Positions 34,256 to 43,066 of a DNA stretch of 64,000 nt are shown here, in pieces. Every line of letters begins with the position of its first letter. Within the stretch, counting starts at the first letter, position 1. Source of the DNA: Chitinophaga silvisoli (GTDB taxonomy: Bacteria; Bacteroidota; Bacteroidia; Chitinophagales; Chitinophagaceae); NCBI RefSeq assembly GCF_003412465.1, contig NZ_QTJV01000016.1:62001-126000 (forward strand), written 5' to 3'. A model generated the notes under the pieces. That model had not been told where the DNA came from. It was given only the letters and a program-made list of their open reading frames with translations, and did no database searches. The position numbers and the translations under genes are program-made.

Positions 34256-34987
34256 TTATGAAAACCGGATTTTATCCCAGAGTTTATTGGACACTACCTG
34301 TTCAATCACCTGCTCCCTATAGTTCCTGCTGATAGGAATGCGGTGTTGCTGGATAAAGATCTCATTGCCTTCGATCGCTTCGATTTTATCGATCGCAACA
34401 ATGTAGGATTTGTGCACCCTGATAAAGGCGTGGCTATCGAGATTCTGTTCCAGGTTTTTCAGGTAAAGCAATGTTACGTACTTCCCTTTCAGGGTGTAGA
34501 TGGTGATGTAGTTTTGCATACCTTCTACATAGAGGATGTCTTCAAAATGAATCTTTTCGTATTTGCTGCCGCACTTGATGAAAAAGTAGTCGGTGGCAGC
34601 CTCGGCTTTCTGTATGGTAGCACGGTTGACGAGCTGGTGGTATTCGCGTGCTTTGCTGACAGCTTTGAAAAAGCGATCGAAAGTGATGGGTTTCAGGAGG
34701 TAGTCCATGACGTTTAGCTGGAAGCCTTCGAGGGCATAGCTGGGGTAAGCTGTGGTGATAATCACCATAGGGGGTTTCTGGATGATCTTCAGGAAATCGA
34801 TGCCGTTCATTTTGGGCATCTGGATGTCCAGGAAGATGAGGTCGATGGGATGCTGATCCATGAGTTTCATGAGGGCAACCGGGTTCTCGCAGGTGTCGAC
34901 CAGGTGGAGGAAGTCGATTTCTTTCACATAATCAGCCATTCCTTCGCGGGCCAGCGGTTCATCATCTATGATTACACAGTTTAACAT
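34256..34987 (-). CDS. LytTR-family response regulator
   Basis: 243 residues. The receiver domain has the acidic pair in VIIDDEP, phosphoacceptor Asp54 in LIFLDIQMPKMNG, the switch Thr in IITTAYPS and Lys in LLKPI. The C-terminal ~100 residues form a LytTR DNA-binding domain: YILYVEG-type DILYVEGMQNYITIYTLKGK, then LDSHAFIRVHKSYIVAIDKI and PISRNYREQV. It is 52 bases downstream of the membrane sensor kinase and forms a classical LytS/LytR-like pair. Targets are not visible from the sequence. Confidence 0.95.
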   Translation of the reverse strand: MLNCVIIDDEPLAREGMADYVKEIDFLHLVDTCENPVALMKLMDQHPIDLIFLDIQMPKMNGIDFLKIIQKPPMVIITTAYPSYALEGFQLNVMDYLLKPITFDRFFKAVSKAREYHQLVNRATIQKAEAATDYFFIKCGSKYEKIHFEDILYVEGMQNYITIYTLKGKYVTLLYLKNLEQNLDSHAFIRVHKSYIVAIDKIEAIEGNEIFIQQHRIPISRNYREQVIEQVVSNKLWDKIRFS

Positions 34988-35039
34988 TGTTGCTGTTTAA
35001 TATTTTTATCCGGAACAAATGTATTCCAGCTTTTATGTA

Positions 35040-36146
35040 CTATGCAATTTTGTGCATCAGCGGCACACCCTGCAAAACGGAGAGCTGTAAAGTCAATAAT
35101 ATAGAAAAAGATGAACTATTACTATTCACTGCCAGTTCATACTGCCCCGGGTACATCAGGTCCAGTCGCCGTCTTACATTCTTCAACCCAATTCCTCCAT
35201 ACCGTAGCACCTCTTCACCGGCCTCCTCTTCCACCGATACGCTGTTAGCTACCAGGAACCTTAATTCCTGCCCGGCTACCTGCAACTCAATCTGCACCCA
35301 ATTTGTCTGATCTGCCTGCCTGGACACATGTTTAAATGCATTTTCCACAAAGGTCATCAGTATAAAAGGGGCAATGCCCAGCCTGGCATCATATAATGCA
35401 GGCAATTGAATATCGACCTCTACATTGGTATTCTGCCTGAGCCGCTCCAGTTCAATCCCATTTTCAAGGTAAGCAATTTCTTTATTCAGCAGGATCTGCT
35501 TGTCATTGCATTCATACAGCTGGTGCCTGAGCAAATCGGAGAATTTGGCCAGGGAAGCGGAAGCCATATCCGGGTTTTTATGAATAAGGAAGAAGATGGA
35601 ATTAATGGTATTAAACAGGAAATGGGGATTAAACTGGTACTTCAGGTAATTCAGCTCCGTCTCTAGCTTCTCCTTTTCCAGCATTTGCTCTTTGTTCTTC
35701 GTTTGCAGCCAGCTCCTGCCCATTTTTATGCTCATGGCAAGGGTCATTGCCGCAATAGCACTCGGCAGTGAATTGGCCAGTACTATGCTCAGGAAACTAT
35801 CTGTATGAAACAGCTCTTTCACAGTTGTTCCTGCCAGGGAAGCGGTAAGGTAATACCCCGGTACAATACAACAGGCAGTAATCAGGGTGGTAGCGACCAA
35901 GAGCAGCACATAGGTCGTATATTTTCCCTTTTCGAAATACCTGGGCAGCAAAAAGTACAGGTTAAACCAGACCCCTAATGTCTCCCAGAAAACATAGGTA
36001 AAATACTTGGGAAACATGGTAGTGGTAAAGATAATACCCGCCGCTTTGATGGGATTGCCCACGGCCACCGTCCACCAAATGAACTGGTAGAACATCCAGA
36101 AAGGGATGTGATAGAGCTTGTATTTGTAAAACCACCTGGGCATCAT
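35040..36146 (-). CDS. LytS-type sensor histidine kinase
   Basis: 368 residues from the ATG at 36146; the frame's first codon at 36161 is a TTG. Four hydrophobic segments lie in residues 14-140. The His_kinase domain starts near 165 with the family motif YQFNPHFLFNTINSIFFLI, His175 being the phosphoacceptor. The ATPase domain carries PFILMTFVENAFKHV (N box) and GGIGLKNVRRRLDLMYPG (G box). No sensory periplasmic domain is present, so signal input is through the membrane region. It acts with the LytTR regulator downstream. Confidence 0.92.
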   Translation of the reverse strand: MMPRWFYKYKLYHIPFWMFYQFIWWTVAVGNPIKAAGIIFTTTMFPKYFTYVFWETLGVWFNLYFLLPRYFEKGKYTTYVLLLVATTLITACCIVPGYYLTASLAGTTVKELFHTDSFLSIVLANSLPSAIAAMTLAMSIKMGRSWLQTKNKEQMLEKEKLETELNYLKYQFNPHFLFNTINSIFFLIHKNPDMASASLAKFSDLLRHQLYECNDKQILLNKEIAYLENGIELERLRQNTNVEVDIQLPALYDARLGIAPFILMTFVENAFKHVSRQADQTNWVQIELQVAGQELRFLVANSVSVEEEAGEEVLRYGGIGLKNVRRRLDLMYPGQYELAVNSNSSSFSILLTLQLSVLQGVPLMHKIA

Positions 36147-36358
36147 TCTGAAGTTACGCAAAAGGCGGGGGATTTCCCGGCTCCGTTATGTGAACGACCT
36201 GAAATAATTGACGAACTGCATGAAGTGGATAAAGACTGTAATAACCATGGCCATCGACTCATTAAAAAAATCTGTTAAGAAAAACTAACCATCATCAGTT
36301 TACTCACTGATATCGTCTGGCACAATTCCTGTACTATCTGTATTAAAAATATAGAACT

Positions 36359-36745
36359 ATGGATATTATTATTCAATCCCTCGGATTTAAAGCCAGTAAT
36401 GCACTTGAGTCATATATCCGTGAAAAGCTGAACACGTTAAAAACAGATAAAATTGTACGTGCAAACGTTACATTATATAAGGGGCCAGACAGCACTCCTG
36501 AAAATAATTATTGTGAAATCCGGCTGGAAGTACCCGGTCAGGATCATTTTGTAAAGAAAGTGAGTCCTCATTTTGAACCTGCTGTCAATGAATGTGTAGA
36601 TGTTCTGCAAGCCCAGATCGTAAAGGTCAGGGGTAGAAAAGAGGACGGCAACAGGCACCAGGATAAGTTAAATATCCAGGATGTACTGATGCAGGAGGAC
36701 AGTGATAACAATGAAGATGTAGAATTGGAAGATGTAGTGAAATAG
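36359..36745 (+). CDS. HPF/RaiA ribosome hibernation factor family
   Basis: 128 residues. The fold beta-alpha-beta-beta-beta-alpha is seen in MDIIIQSLGFKASNALESYI, REKLNTLKTDKIVRANVTLY, CEIRLEVPGQDHFVKKVSPH and FEPAVNECVDVLQAQIVKVR. The C-terminal ~25 residues are acidic (QEDSDNNEDVELEDV), an unusual tail for the short form. The family binds the 30S subunit in the decoding centre during slow growth and protects the ribosome. The gene has its own strong terminator. The acidic tail could weaken or modulate RNA contact; that part is inference. Confidence 0.87.
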   Translation: MDIIIQSLGFKASNALESYIREKLNTLKTDKIVRANVTLYKGPDSTPENNYCEIRLEVPGQDHFVKKVSPHFEPAVNECVDVLQAQIVKVRGRKEDGNRHQDKLNIQDVLMQEDSDNNEDVELEDVVK

Positions 36746-36768
36746 TGTGTTTTTTAAAATGATGAAGG

Positions 36769-36802
36769 GGGTGATAAAAAGAATCTTTTTATCACCCTTT
36801 TT
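36769..36802 (+). terminator. terminator after the hibernation factor gene
   Basis: GGGTGATAAAAAGA (36769-36782) pairs with TCTTTTTATCACCC (36784-36797), followed by TTTTTG. It is a textbook rho-independent terminator with a tight loop. Confidence 0.85.
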
Positions 36803-36901
36803 GTTTGTATTGATATTAATTATAGGCATAACTAAAGGTTATCATCCATTACCTTTTACAATTTCCGTTTGCGGCCGCAACATTAGAAATTTGTGGGCAT
36901 T

Positions 36902-37852
36902 ATGGAAACAATAAACAAAACTTTTTTAGACCGGACAGTAAGTCTAACCACCAGGGAAGTCATCTTTTTATTAGCTTTCGTATTTTGCCTTACACCACTG
37001 ATCACGCCTCCTGTGGCATTATTGATGGGCCTAGTCATAGCCCAGTTTGTAGGGCATCCTTATTTACATTTAAATCATAAGGCCACTCATTTGTTATTAC
37101 AAATTTCAGTCGTAGGACTGGGCTTTGGTATGAACGTGACGAGTGCTTTGCATGCGGGCAGCCAGGGTTTCCTATTTACCGTAGCATCTATTGTTGGTAC
37201 CTTATTCTTCGGTTTTCTTTTCGGGAAACTCTTAAAAATAGACAGGAAAACTTCTTATTTAATATCTGCGGGAACGGCAATTTGTGGCGGTAGTGCCATA
37301 GCGGCAATCTCTCCTGTTATTAAGGCAGAAGAAAAACAGATTTCTGTAGCACTGGGTACGATCTTTATCCTCAACTCTTTAGCACTCTTTATCTTTCCTG
37401 CTGTTGGACATTTGTTAAATCTTACACAAACGCAGTTTGGATTATGGAGTGCAATTGCAATTCATGATACAAGTTCAGTAGTAGGGGCTGCCAGTAAGTA
37501 TGGTGCAGAGGCGTTGCAGGTAGCCACTACAGTGAAACTGGCGAGAGCATTGTGGATTATCCCGCTTTCTTTGCTGAGTAGTGTTGATAAAAAGAAAGTT
37601 AAAATTCCCTTGTTTATTGGGTTCTTTATAATAGCAATGGTATTGAATTCATATGTACCATTTGTACAAAAATATGGTCATTATGTGGTGGATGTTTCCA
37701 GGGCTGGCTTAACACTGACCTTGTTTTTGATAGGGTGTGGGCTGAATGCAAAGGTGTTGAAGGCGGTTGGTATAAGGCCGTTTGTACAAGGCGTGTTTTT
37801 ATGGATCATCATCGCAGGTGCGGCATTATGGTCTATCATTTCTTTGGTATAA
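36902..37852 (+). CDS. YeiH/PSE-family putative sulfate exporter
   Basis: 316 residues from the ATG at 36902 (a GTG at 36893 is in frame). About ten membrane helices are visible. Family motifs: LLQISVVGLGFGMN, LISAGTAICGGSAIAAISPV, KAEEKQISVALGTIFILNSL, WSAIAIHDTSSVVGAASKYG and the C-terminal RAGLTLTLFLIGCGLNAKVL. Members of the UPF0324/PSE family are proposed to export sulfate or sulfonates, with modest experimental support. It is transcribed alone and followed by a terminator. Confidence 0.9.
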   Translation: METINKTFLDRTVSLTTREVIFLLAFVFCLTPLITPPVALLMGLVIAQFVGHPYLHLNHKATHLLLQISVVGLGFGMNVTSALHAGSQGFLFTVASIVGTLFFGFLFGKLLKIDRKTSYLISAGTAICGGSAIAAISPVIKAEEKQISVALGTIFILNSLALFIFPAVGHLLNLTQTQFGLWSAIAIHDTSSVVGAASKYGAEALQVATTVKLARALWIIPLSLLSSVDKKKVKIPLFIGFFIIAMVLNSYVPFVQKYGHYVVDVSRAGLTLTLFLIGCGLNAKVLKAVGIRPFVQGVFLWIIIAGAALWSIISLV

Positions 37853-37877
37853 TTTGTTGCCCCTGAGGGGCAACAAA
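37853..37877. terminator. bidirectional terminator between convergent genes
   Basis: TTTGTTGCCCC (37853-37863) and GGGGCAACAAA (37867-37877) form a perfect 11-bp stem with the 3-base loop TGA, immediately after the YeiH stop and 14 bases before the opposing peptidase stop. Confidence 0.75.
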
Positions 37878-37891
37878 TCATACTAATAATA

Positions 37892-39715
37892 TTATTCAAA
37901 AACTGGTTGCTCCGGCAAGGTATACTTCTTCCCTGCATTCACCTTCTTCAAATAATCCATCAACACACTAAAATATGCTACCATTGGTTTCGCACTCATA
38001 TCTGTATGCAAATCGTCCTTCAGCTGTTGTCTCCAGTCAATACTGGCTCCCGGACTCATCACCTTCTTCAGAAAATCTCCCACCGCTTTATTTCCCCAAT
38101 AATTTGTAGCATGTGGATCCTGGTGCAGGATGCTATCTGCAATATGCTTATGGAACTGGAACACCAGTACACTCGCTATAGAATAATCATAGTACTGTGC
38201 AGGATCATCATTGATATGTGTCTTGGTAGCCGCATCACAATACTCCTCTCCTCTTTCTACAGGCGGTACAATCCCCTGGAACTGTTTCACCAGCTTCCAC
38301 CATGCCTGGTTATACTGGTCCTTCGGCAATTTCTTCGCATACAGGTTGTATTCAAATTCCGTCATTACCCCGCTGCTCCAGGGCAAACTTACTACATAAC
38401 TCAACGCTTCTTTTAATAATTTCAGTGTATCATTGGTAGTTGTATTCTTTGGAATAAGATTCAGATTTTCAAGGAAAGGTTTTTGCAGGGAAGCCAATCC
38501 CATCATGGTACCGAAGGCTTCATGGAAGCCCCTGTTAGCACCACTCCGCAGGATCACCGGGATCTCCGGACGGCTATAAGACATATAATAATAGATGTGT
38601 CCAAATTCATGCAATACCGTACTCCAGTAATCGGTAGTTGGTGTGATACTTTCCAGGGAACGCACATCATTTGCCAGGTCCATATGCCATGCAGAAGCAT
38701 GGTTATTCTTGGTAAACGGACTATCGGCAGGTACCGGGTAGAGGCTACTCTTTTCCCAGAATACCGGTGGCAGCGGATCAAAGCCCAGGCTCTTATAGAA
38801 TTCCTCACTTTGGTGAGCCATCCATTCAGCACCATGTACTTTAAGTACAGAGTCGATACTCAGGCCCTTTACATCTACCAGGGAAGACCAATCCTGCCCC
38901 CAGCGGTTGGGTAGCCAGTCAGCAGGAATATAATCAGGTACGGGTTGTTTATATCTCTCCGCCAGGGTGTAACGCGCCCAGGTATGCAGTTCCCTGTACA
39001 ATGGCCATATCTCAGTTACAAACTGACGTGTCAGTTTGATCACCTCATCTTCGCCCATTCCATATTCGCGGGCATTGTAATCAAAGTAGTCCTTATAGCC
39101 CAGGGGTGTGACAGAAGCATTGCGGAGGTATTGCAAAGAATCAAGACCATCTTTGAGGGTTTTACCCACTTCTTTGCTGGCGGTCCATGCTTTTCTTCTT
39201 TCCTGGAGATTATCGGAAGATTCAAGGATTTCATCGATGTGACCGGTGGTAACGGGTTTGCCATCGAGGGTGAACTTGAATCCGTAAAGAGCGGATAATT
39301 GCTTGTTGGTAGCGCTGATACGGCGGGTAACGATGTCCCCTGCAGTAGCGGGGTTATTACCTGCGTTGAAGAGGATCACTTCGAACTGCCTTAGCTGTAA
39401 GGGAGTAAGTTGATCTTTTAATTGCAGGTATTTTTGTGCGGAATCGATGTTTGCTTTACTGCCGGTGTATTCAGCAAGTACTTTATCGGCGGCATCTGCC
39501 AGTTGCTGACTGAGGGTGTCGCCTTTTACGATGCGGGTATTGAGTGTCCATTGGGCCAGGTTGTCTTTGTATATAAGGTCCTGGTAGGTTTTATTATAGC
39601 TGTCCAGGTAGGTTTGCGCCTGTTGCCGGGTGAGCTGGTTTTTATTGTTGTCGGATGATTGACAGGCTGCCAGTGAGAGCAGGGTGCCTGTAGCGACAAG
39701 GGTGAAACGATTCAT
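37892..39715 (-). CDS. M2-family peptidyl-dipeptidase lipoprotein
   Basis: 607 residues. The N-terminus MNRFTLVATGTLLSLAACQS has a lipobox with Cys18. The zinc motif HEFGH is at 369-373 (TVLHEFGHIYYYM), and the third ligand is Glu399 in ANRGFHEAFGTMMG, as in M2 (angiotensin-converting-enzyme-like) peptidases. The chain from AREYGMGEDEVIKLTRQFVT through SAWHMDLANDVRSLESITPT is alpha-helical and matches the family. It probably removes dipeptides from peptide C-termini at the cell surface. It stands alone, opposite the exporter gene. Confidence 0.93.
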   Translation of the reverse strand: MNRFTLVATGTLLSLAACQSSDNNKNQLTRQQAQTYLDSYNKTYQDLIYKDNLAQWTLNTRIVKGDTLSQQLADAADKVLAEYTGSKANIDSAQKYLQLKDQLTPLQLRQFEVILFNAGNNPATAGDIVTRRISATNKQLSALYGFKFTLDGKPVTTGHIDEILESSDNLQERRKAWTASKEVGKTLKDGLDSLQYLRNASVTPLGYKDYFDYNAREYGMGEDEVIKLTRQFVTEIWPLYRELHTWARYTLAERYKQPVPDYIPADWLPNRWGQDWSSLVDVKGLSIDSVLKVHGAEWMAHQSEEFYKSLGFDPLPPVFWEKSSLYPVPADSPFTKNNHASAWHMDLANDVRSLESITPTTDYWSTVLHEFGHIYYYMSYSRPEIPVILRSGANRGFHEAFGTMMGLASLQKPFLENLNLIPKNTTTNDTLKLLKEALSYVVSLPWSSGVMTEFEYNLYAKKLPKDQYNQAWWKLVKQFQGIVPPVERGEEYCDAATKTHINDDPAQYYDYSIASVLVFQFHKHIADSILHQDPHATNYWGNKAVGDFLKKVMSPGASIDWRQQLKDDLHTDMSAKPMVAYFSVLMDYLKKVNAGKKYTLPEQPVFE

Positions 39716-39898
39716 AAAGTTTAGATTTTGCGGGGTGAATTTAGGGAAAAATAATTTGTTGGGGGGAAGGGGGAAATGGAAGAATGAACAAAATGAACAG
39801 AAAAGAAGGAAGTAAATTTGGAAAGGTGGAGGAGTTAAATGTTAAAAGACGACACCTTTAATAAATTAAGCAATTAAAAGACTAAACTTTGAAAAACT

Positions 39899-40369
39899 AT
39901 GGCCTATAATCCAACTACAATTGCCAATTATTTTATTACCACGTATGGGACAATACAAGCACCACTTGATGTAGAAGCAGTCGTTAGTTTAACCTACTTC
40001 GCATATGGCTGGTATCTTGCATTCTCTGATTGTAAAACTACCTTAATTAAAGAACCGCTGATTTGCAGAAGAGACCACGCTACTTTCGGTTCCTTATTTG
40101 AGAATATGATTGAATCAAGAGTAACCTATTATTATAAAAAGCTGCCCAACCCACAGGGGAACCAACCTATTTCAAAGGAAGATCAACAGTTTCTGGACCG
40201 GGTATGGAATACCTTCGGGCACCTTGAAGGTCTTTTTGACGTTGCTTTTTATAATGGTGATACGCCCTGGAAAAAAACAGTTGTAACGGGTCAACTTATA
40301 ATTCCAATCCACGAGGTATATCAATATTTTAAAAACAGACTAGTTAAAGCAACTGACAATGCCGCATAA
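39899..40369 (+). CDS. Panacea (DUF4065)-domain protein, candidate antitoxin
   Basis: 156 residues, cytoplasmic. IANYFITTYGT, VVSLTYFAYGWYLAFSD, EPLICRRDHATFGSLFENM and FLDRVWNTFGHLEGLFDVAF then GDTPWKKT follow the order of the Panacea/SocA-like domain (LxKLxYYAQGWxLA, WxxGPV, VxxxYGxxSxxxLxxLTHxxxPW). The match to the tryptophan/proline anchors is loose: the usual xGPVV is replaced by DHATFG. Panacea proteins are antitoxins that neutralise many unrelated toxins and usually sit next to the toxin gene. The following gene, 12 bases away, is small with two TM segments. TTAAAAGAC occurs twice upstream (39842-39850 and 39874-39882), a possible operator. Confidence 0.7.
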   Translation: MAYNPTTIANYFITTYGTIQAPLDVEAVVSLTYFAYGWYLAFSDCKTTLIKEPLICRRDHATFGSLFENMIESRVTYYYKKLPNPQGNQPISKEDQQFLDRVWNTFGHLEGLFDVAFYNGDTPWKKTVVTGQLIIPIHEVYQYFKNRLVKATDNAA

Positions 40370-40381
40370 ATAAGATCACAT

Positions 40382-40738
40382 ATGAATATAAAACTCATCC
40401 ATGGTTCGGACCCGGAATTTTCAATGGGCAATAATTTGCCTAAATTTTTGAGTGCCAGTACTCTTCCAAGGAACAGGATACGCGATTATGGCTCCGAGCA
40501 GCTCAGAAGGTTTGCCACTGACACTGATCTCCGGAAGCATATTACCTATTCCTTTATCATCAATATCACATTCTGGTTGTCGGCTGTAATCAGCGTGCTT
40601 TATTTTAATAATTACCTGTTAAAACTACAACTGTCAGATGCGGTGTTGATCACGCTACTGACTACCTCTTCCCTGAATGTAATTGGTATGATGATGATCA
40701 TTTTAAAGAACCTGTTTCCCATAGAGGATGTATCATAA
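40382..40738 (+). CDS. small two-TM protein, candidate partner toxin
   Basis: 118 residues, no family recognised. The N-terminal ~55 residues are soluble (KFLSASTLPRNRIRDYGSEQ, LRRFATDTDLRKH), followed by two hydrophobic helices (YSFIINITFWLSAVISVLYF and LITLLTTSSLNVIGMMMIIL), with a short tail. It is in operon with the Panacea-domain gene and followed by a strong terminator. Known Panacea partners include membrane-active toxins, so a toxin role is reasonable but untested; it could equally be an unrelated membrane protein. Confidence 0.6.
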   Translation: MNIKLIHGSDPEFSMGNNLPKFLSASTLPRNRIRDYGSEQLRRFATDTDLRKHITYSFIINITFWLSAVISVLYFNNYLLKLQLSDAVLITLLTTSSLNVIGMMMIILKNLFPIEDVS

Positions 40739-40793
40739 GTAAAATTAAGACCCTTAGAATGGCTTAAACGAAAACGTTCTCCATCAGGTATAT

Positions 40794-40841
40794 GAATAAA
40801 TAGGGGCGGTTCCGAAGTTTTGAGTTCGCCCCTATTTATTC
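40794..40841. terminator. bidirectional terminator after the Panacea pair
   Basis: GAATAAATAGGGGCG (40794-40808) and CGCCCCTATTTATTC (40827-40841) make a perfect 15-bp stem with an 18-base loop. It serves the gene pair on the plus strand and the antiporter gene on the minus strand, whose stop lies 21 bases away. Confidence 0.85.
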
Positions 40842-40861
40842 CTGATTAAAAGCAAATCCTA

Positions 40862-42466
40862 TCAAAACCGTTGCACCAAATACTCCTCCTCTAAATCCAA
40901 CTGCGCCAAATGCTTCCTGATAATCTCCTCATCTATACTATCCTTCTTATTCATCTTCCTCAAAATCCCCCGCTGCTCATTGATCAAATCCGTCAACACC
41001 ACCTTATACCGCTCTATCTTATGCGACACCAGCTCATTTCCCTCCTCCGACGCAATATAACTCTCCGCAAATGTCACATCCCCCTCCAACCTCGCCTTCA
41101 ACGACTTCAACAAATCATTCCCCGCTATCTCCTCCCCGTATTTATTATTCAACAAGGCCAACCCATAAGATGCCATCTTCTTTCTCATGATCGCCTCCTG
41201 CTCATGCTCCGGCATAAAAAACCGGTCCTCCCCTAAATTTACCCACTTCACCACCAATGGTAATGTCAAACCCTGAAATACCAGCGTAATCAAAATTACC
41301 ATAAACGTGATAAACAAAATCAAATCCCGCATCGGGAATACATGCTGCTTATCCAGCATCAGGGGAATCGACAACGCCGATGCCAATGACACCACACCCC
41401 TCATCCCTGCCCATCCAAACACCACCGGCAATCTCCACCCCGGGTTATTATCCGCCGTCTTTATATACCTGCTCACCACCTTCGTAAATAAGGCCGCCCC
41501 CATCGTACACATCATCCTCATCACTATCACCACGAATGTTATAATCAACCCATACTTAATCGCATTCCACAAAGACACCTCGCCCAACTGCTGTACAATC
41601 ACCGGCAGCTCCAGGCCTATCAGCAAAAAGATAATTCCATTCAATACAAACCCTATGGTGGACCATACATTCACCCCCCTGATCCTGCTCAGGTGGGTTA
41701 AAAAATGATGACTCTTGTTCGACATAAACAATCCCCCCGCTACTACCGCCAGGACCCCGGAAAAGTCCAGGCTCTCCGCCGTTATATACATCACATAGGG
41801 AGCTACAAAGGTCAACACCGTATCCATACTTGCATTCGTAGGCAACCAGCGGTGAATCGCATAGAAGACCATCCCTATTGCCAGCCCCACCACAATCCCC
41901 ATCGTGATCACCAGGAAGAAACTGGTCACCGCTTCATGAAAGACAAACTTCCCCGTCGTTATCGCTATCAGCGCAAACCGGAATACAATCAAACTGGATG
42001 CATCATTCAGCAAACTCTCCCCCTCCAAGATATTCACCAGGGACTTCGGCACTTTCACCTCTTTTAGTACCGTCGTTGCCGCCACCGCATCCGGCGGAGA
42101 AATAATTCCCCCTAATAAAAAGCCCAGCGCCAGCGTAAAGCCGGGAATCAGCTTACTGGATACCAGCGCAATCACCCCCGAAGTCAGGATCACGATCAGA
42201 AAAGCAAATGAACTGACGATCCGCCGCCAGCGCCACAGCTCTTTCCAGCTGGTTTGCCAGGCCGCTTCATATAATAAAGGAGGGAGGAAGATCAGGAAGA
42301 TCAGTTCCGGATCAATGCTGATCTGGGGCAAACCGGGGATAAAGCTAAGCGCTAAGCCACCGATCACCAGTACGATTGGATAGGAGATCTTTAATCGCCC
42401 GGCGATCATGACTAAAAACAGGATGACTAATAATATTCCGATATAGACCGTGAAGGTAAAATGCAT
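40862..42466 (-). CDS. CPA1-family Na+/H+ antiporter
   Basis: 534 residues with about twelve membrane helices in the first 410 residues. Family features: YPIVLVIGGLALSFIPGLPQ, LIFLPPLLYEAAW (conserved FLPPLLYE), GGIISPPDAVAATTVLKEVK (SPPDAVA, ion-binding Asp), NILEGESLLNDASSLIVFRF (EGESLxND) and GWAGMRGVVSLASALSIP. A cytoplasmic C-terminal domain of ~120 residues follows, helical and charged. This is the YjcE/NhaP type and exchanges Na+ or K+ for H+ across the inner membrane. It is divergent from the kinase/Thg1 pair. Confidence 0.94.
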   Translation of the reverse strand: MHFTFTVYIGILLVILFLVMIAGRLKISYPIVLVIGGLALSFIPGLPQISIDPELIFLIFLPPLLYEAAWQTSWKELWRWRRIVSSFAFLIVILTSGVIALVSSKLIPGFTLALGFLLGGIISPPDAVAATTVLKEVKVPKSLVNILEGESLLNDASSLIVFRFALIAITTGKFVFHEAVTSFFLVITMGIVVGLAIGMVFYAIHRWLPTNASMDTVLTFVAPYVMYITAESLDFSGVLAVVAGGLFMSNKSHHFLTHLSRIRGVNVWSTIGFVLNGIIFLLIGLELPVIVQQLGEVSLWNAIKYGLIITFVVIVMRMMCTMGAALFTKVVSRYIKTADNNPGWRLPVVFGWAGMRGVVSLASALSIPLMLDKQHVFPMRDLILFITFMVILITLVFQGLTLPLVVKWVNLGEDRFFMPEHEQEAIMRKKMASYGLALLNNKYGEEIAGNDLLKSLKARLEGDVTFAESYIASEEGNELVSHKIERYKVVLTDLINEQRGILRKMNKKDSIDEEIIRKHLAQLDLEEEYLVQRF

Positions 42467-42587
42467 ATGGGCCGTAGATTATAGATTTTGGTATAAAAGT
42501 TTTCAATAAACAAAAGGTTGGGTGAGCGATTGTTTTTTCTGCTCCCGCATTATAAACAAACTTCTTTAATTCCTATCTTTATCGCTC

Positions 42588-43034
42588 ATGGAAGCAATTA
42601 TCTTCTGCGGGCTGCAAGCCAGCGGTAAATCCACATTCTATAAGGAACATTTTTTCAATTCACATGCCAGAATATCCCTGGACCTCCTTCATACAAGGAA
42701 CCGCGAAGACATTTTTCTTCACGCCTGTCTCAGCTCCCACATGCCTTTCGTGGTAGACAACACCAACCCTACCCGCAATGAACGACAGAAATACATCGTC
42801 CTGGCAAAACATAAACACTATACTATCAAATGTTATTATTTCCAGACATCCCTCCAGGATGCACTTACCCGAAACAACACCCGGCAGGGCAAGGCCCTCA
42901 TTCCCCATGTTGGGATCAAAGCTACCCTGCGGAGATTCCAAATGCCTGAACTGTTCGAAGGTTTTGATGCTATTCAATATGTAAAACTGGAAAACAGTAT
43001 CTATCTCACGCAGGATCATCCACATGAAATCTGA
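42588..43034 (+). CDS. P-loop polynucleotide kinase-like protein
   Basis: 148 residues. Walker A is GLQASGKST (residues 8-16), followed by the helix STFYKEHFFNSHARISLDLL; VVDNTNPTRNERQKYIVLAK resembles the Walker B and lid region of T4-Pnkp-type 5'-kinases, and the closing RRFQMPELFEGFDAIQYVKL is the usual C-terminal motif of the family. The small size (kinase domain only) implies 5'-OH phosphorylation of nucleic acid. The Thg1-like gene follows 33 bases downstream, making an RNA 5'-end repair pair plausible. Confidence 0.78.
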   Translation: MEAIIFCGLQASGKSTFYKEHFFNSHARISLDLLHTRNREDIFLHACLSSHMPFVVDNTNPTRNERQKYIVLAKHKHYTIKCYYFQTSLQDALTRNNTRQGKALIPHVGIKATLRRFQMPELFEGFDAIQYVKLENSIYLTQDHPHEI

Positions 43035-43066
43035 TACGATCTAACATAACAAGCAAACTAATACCC

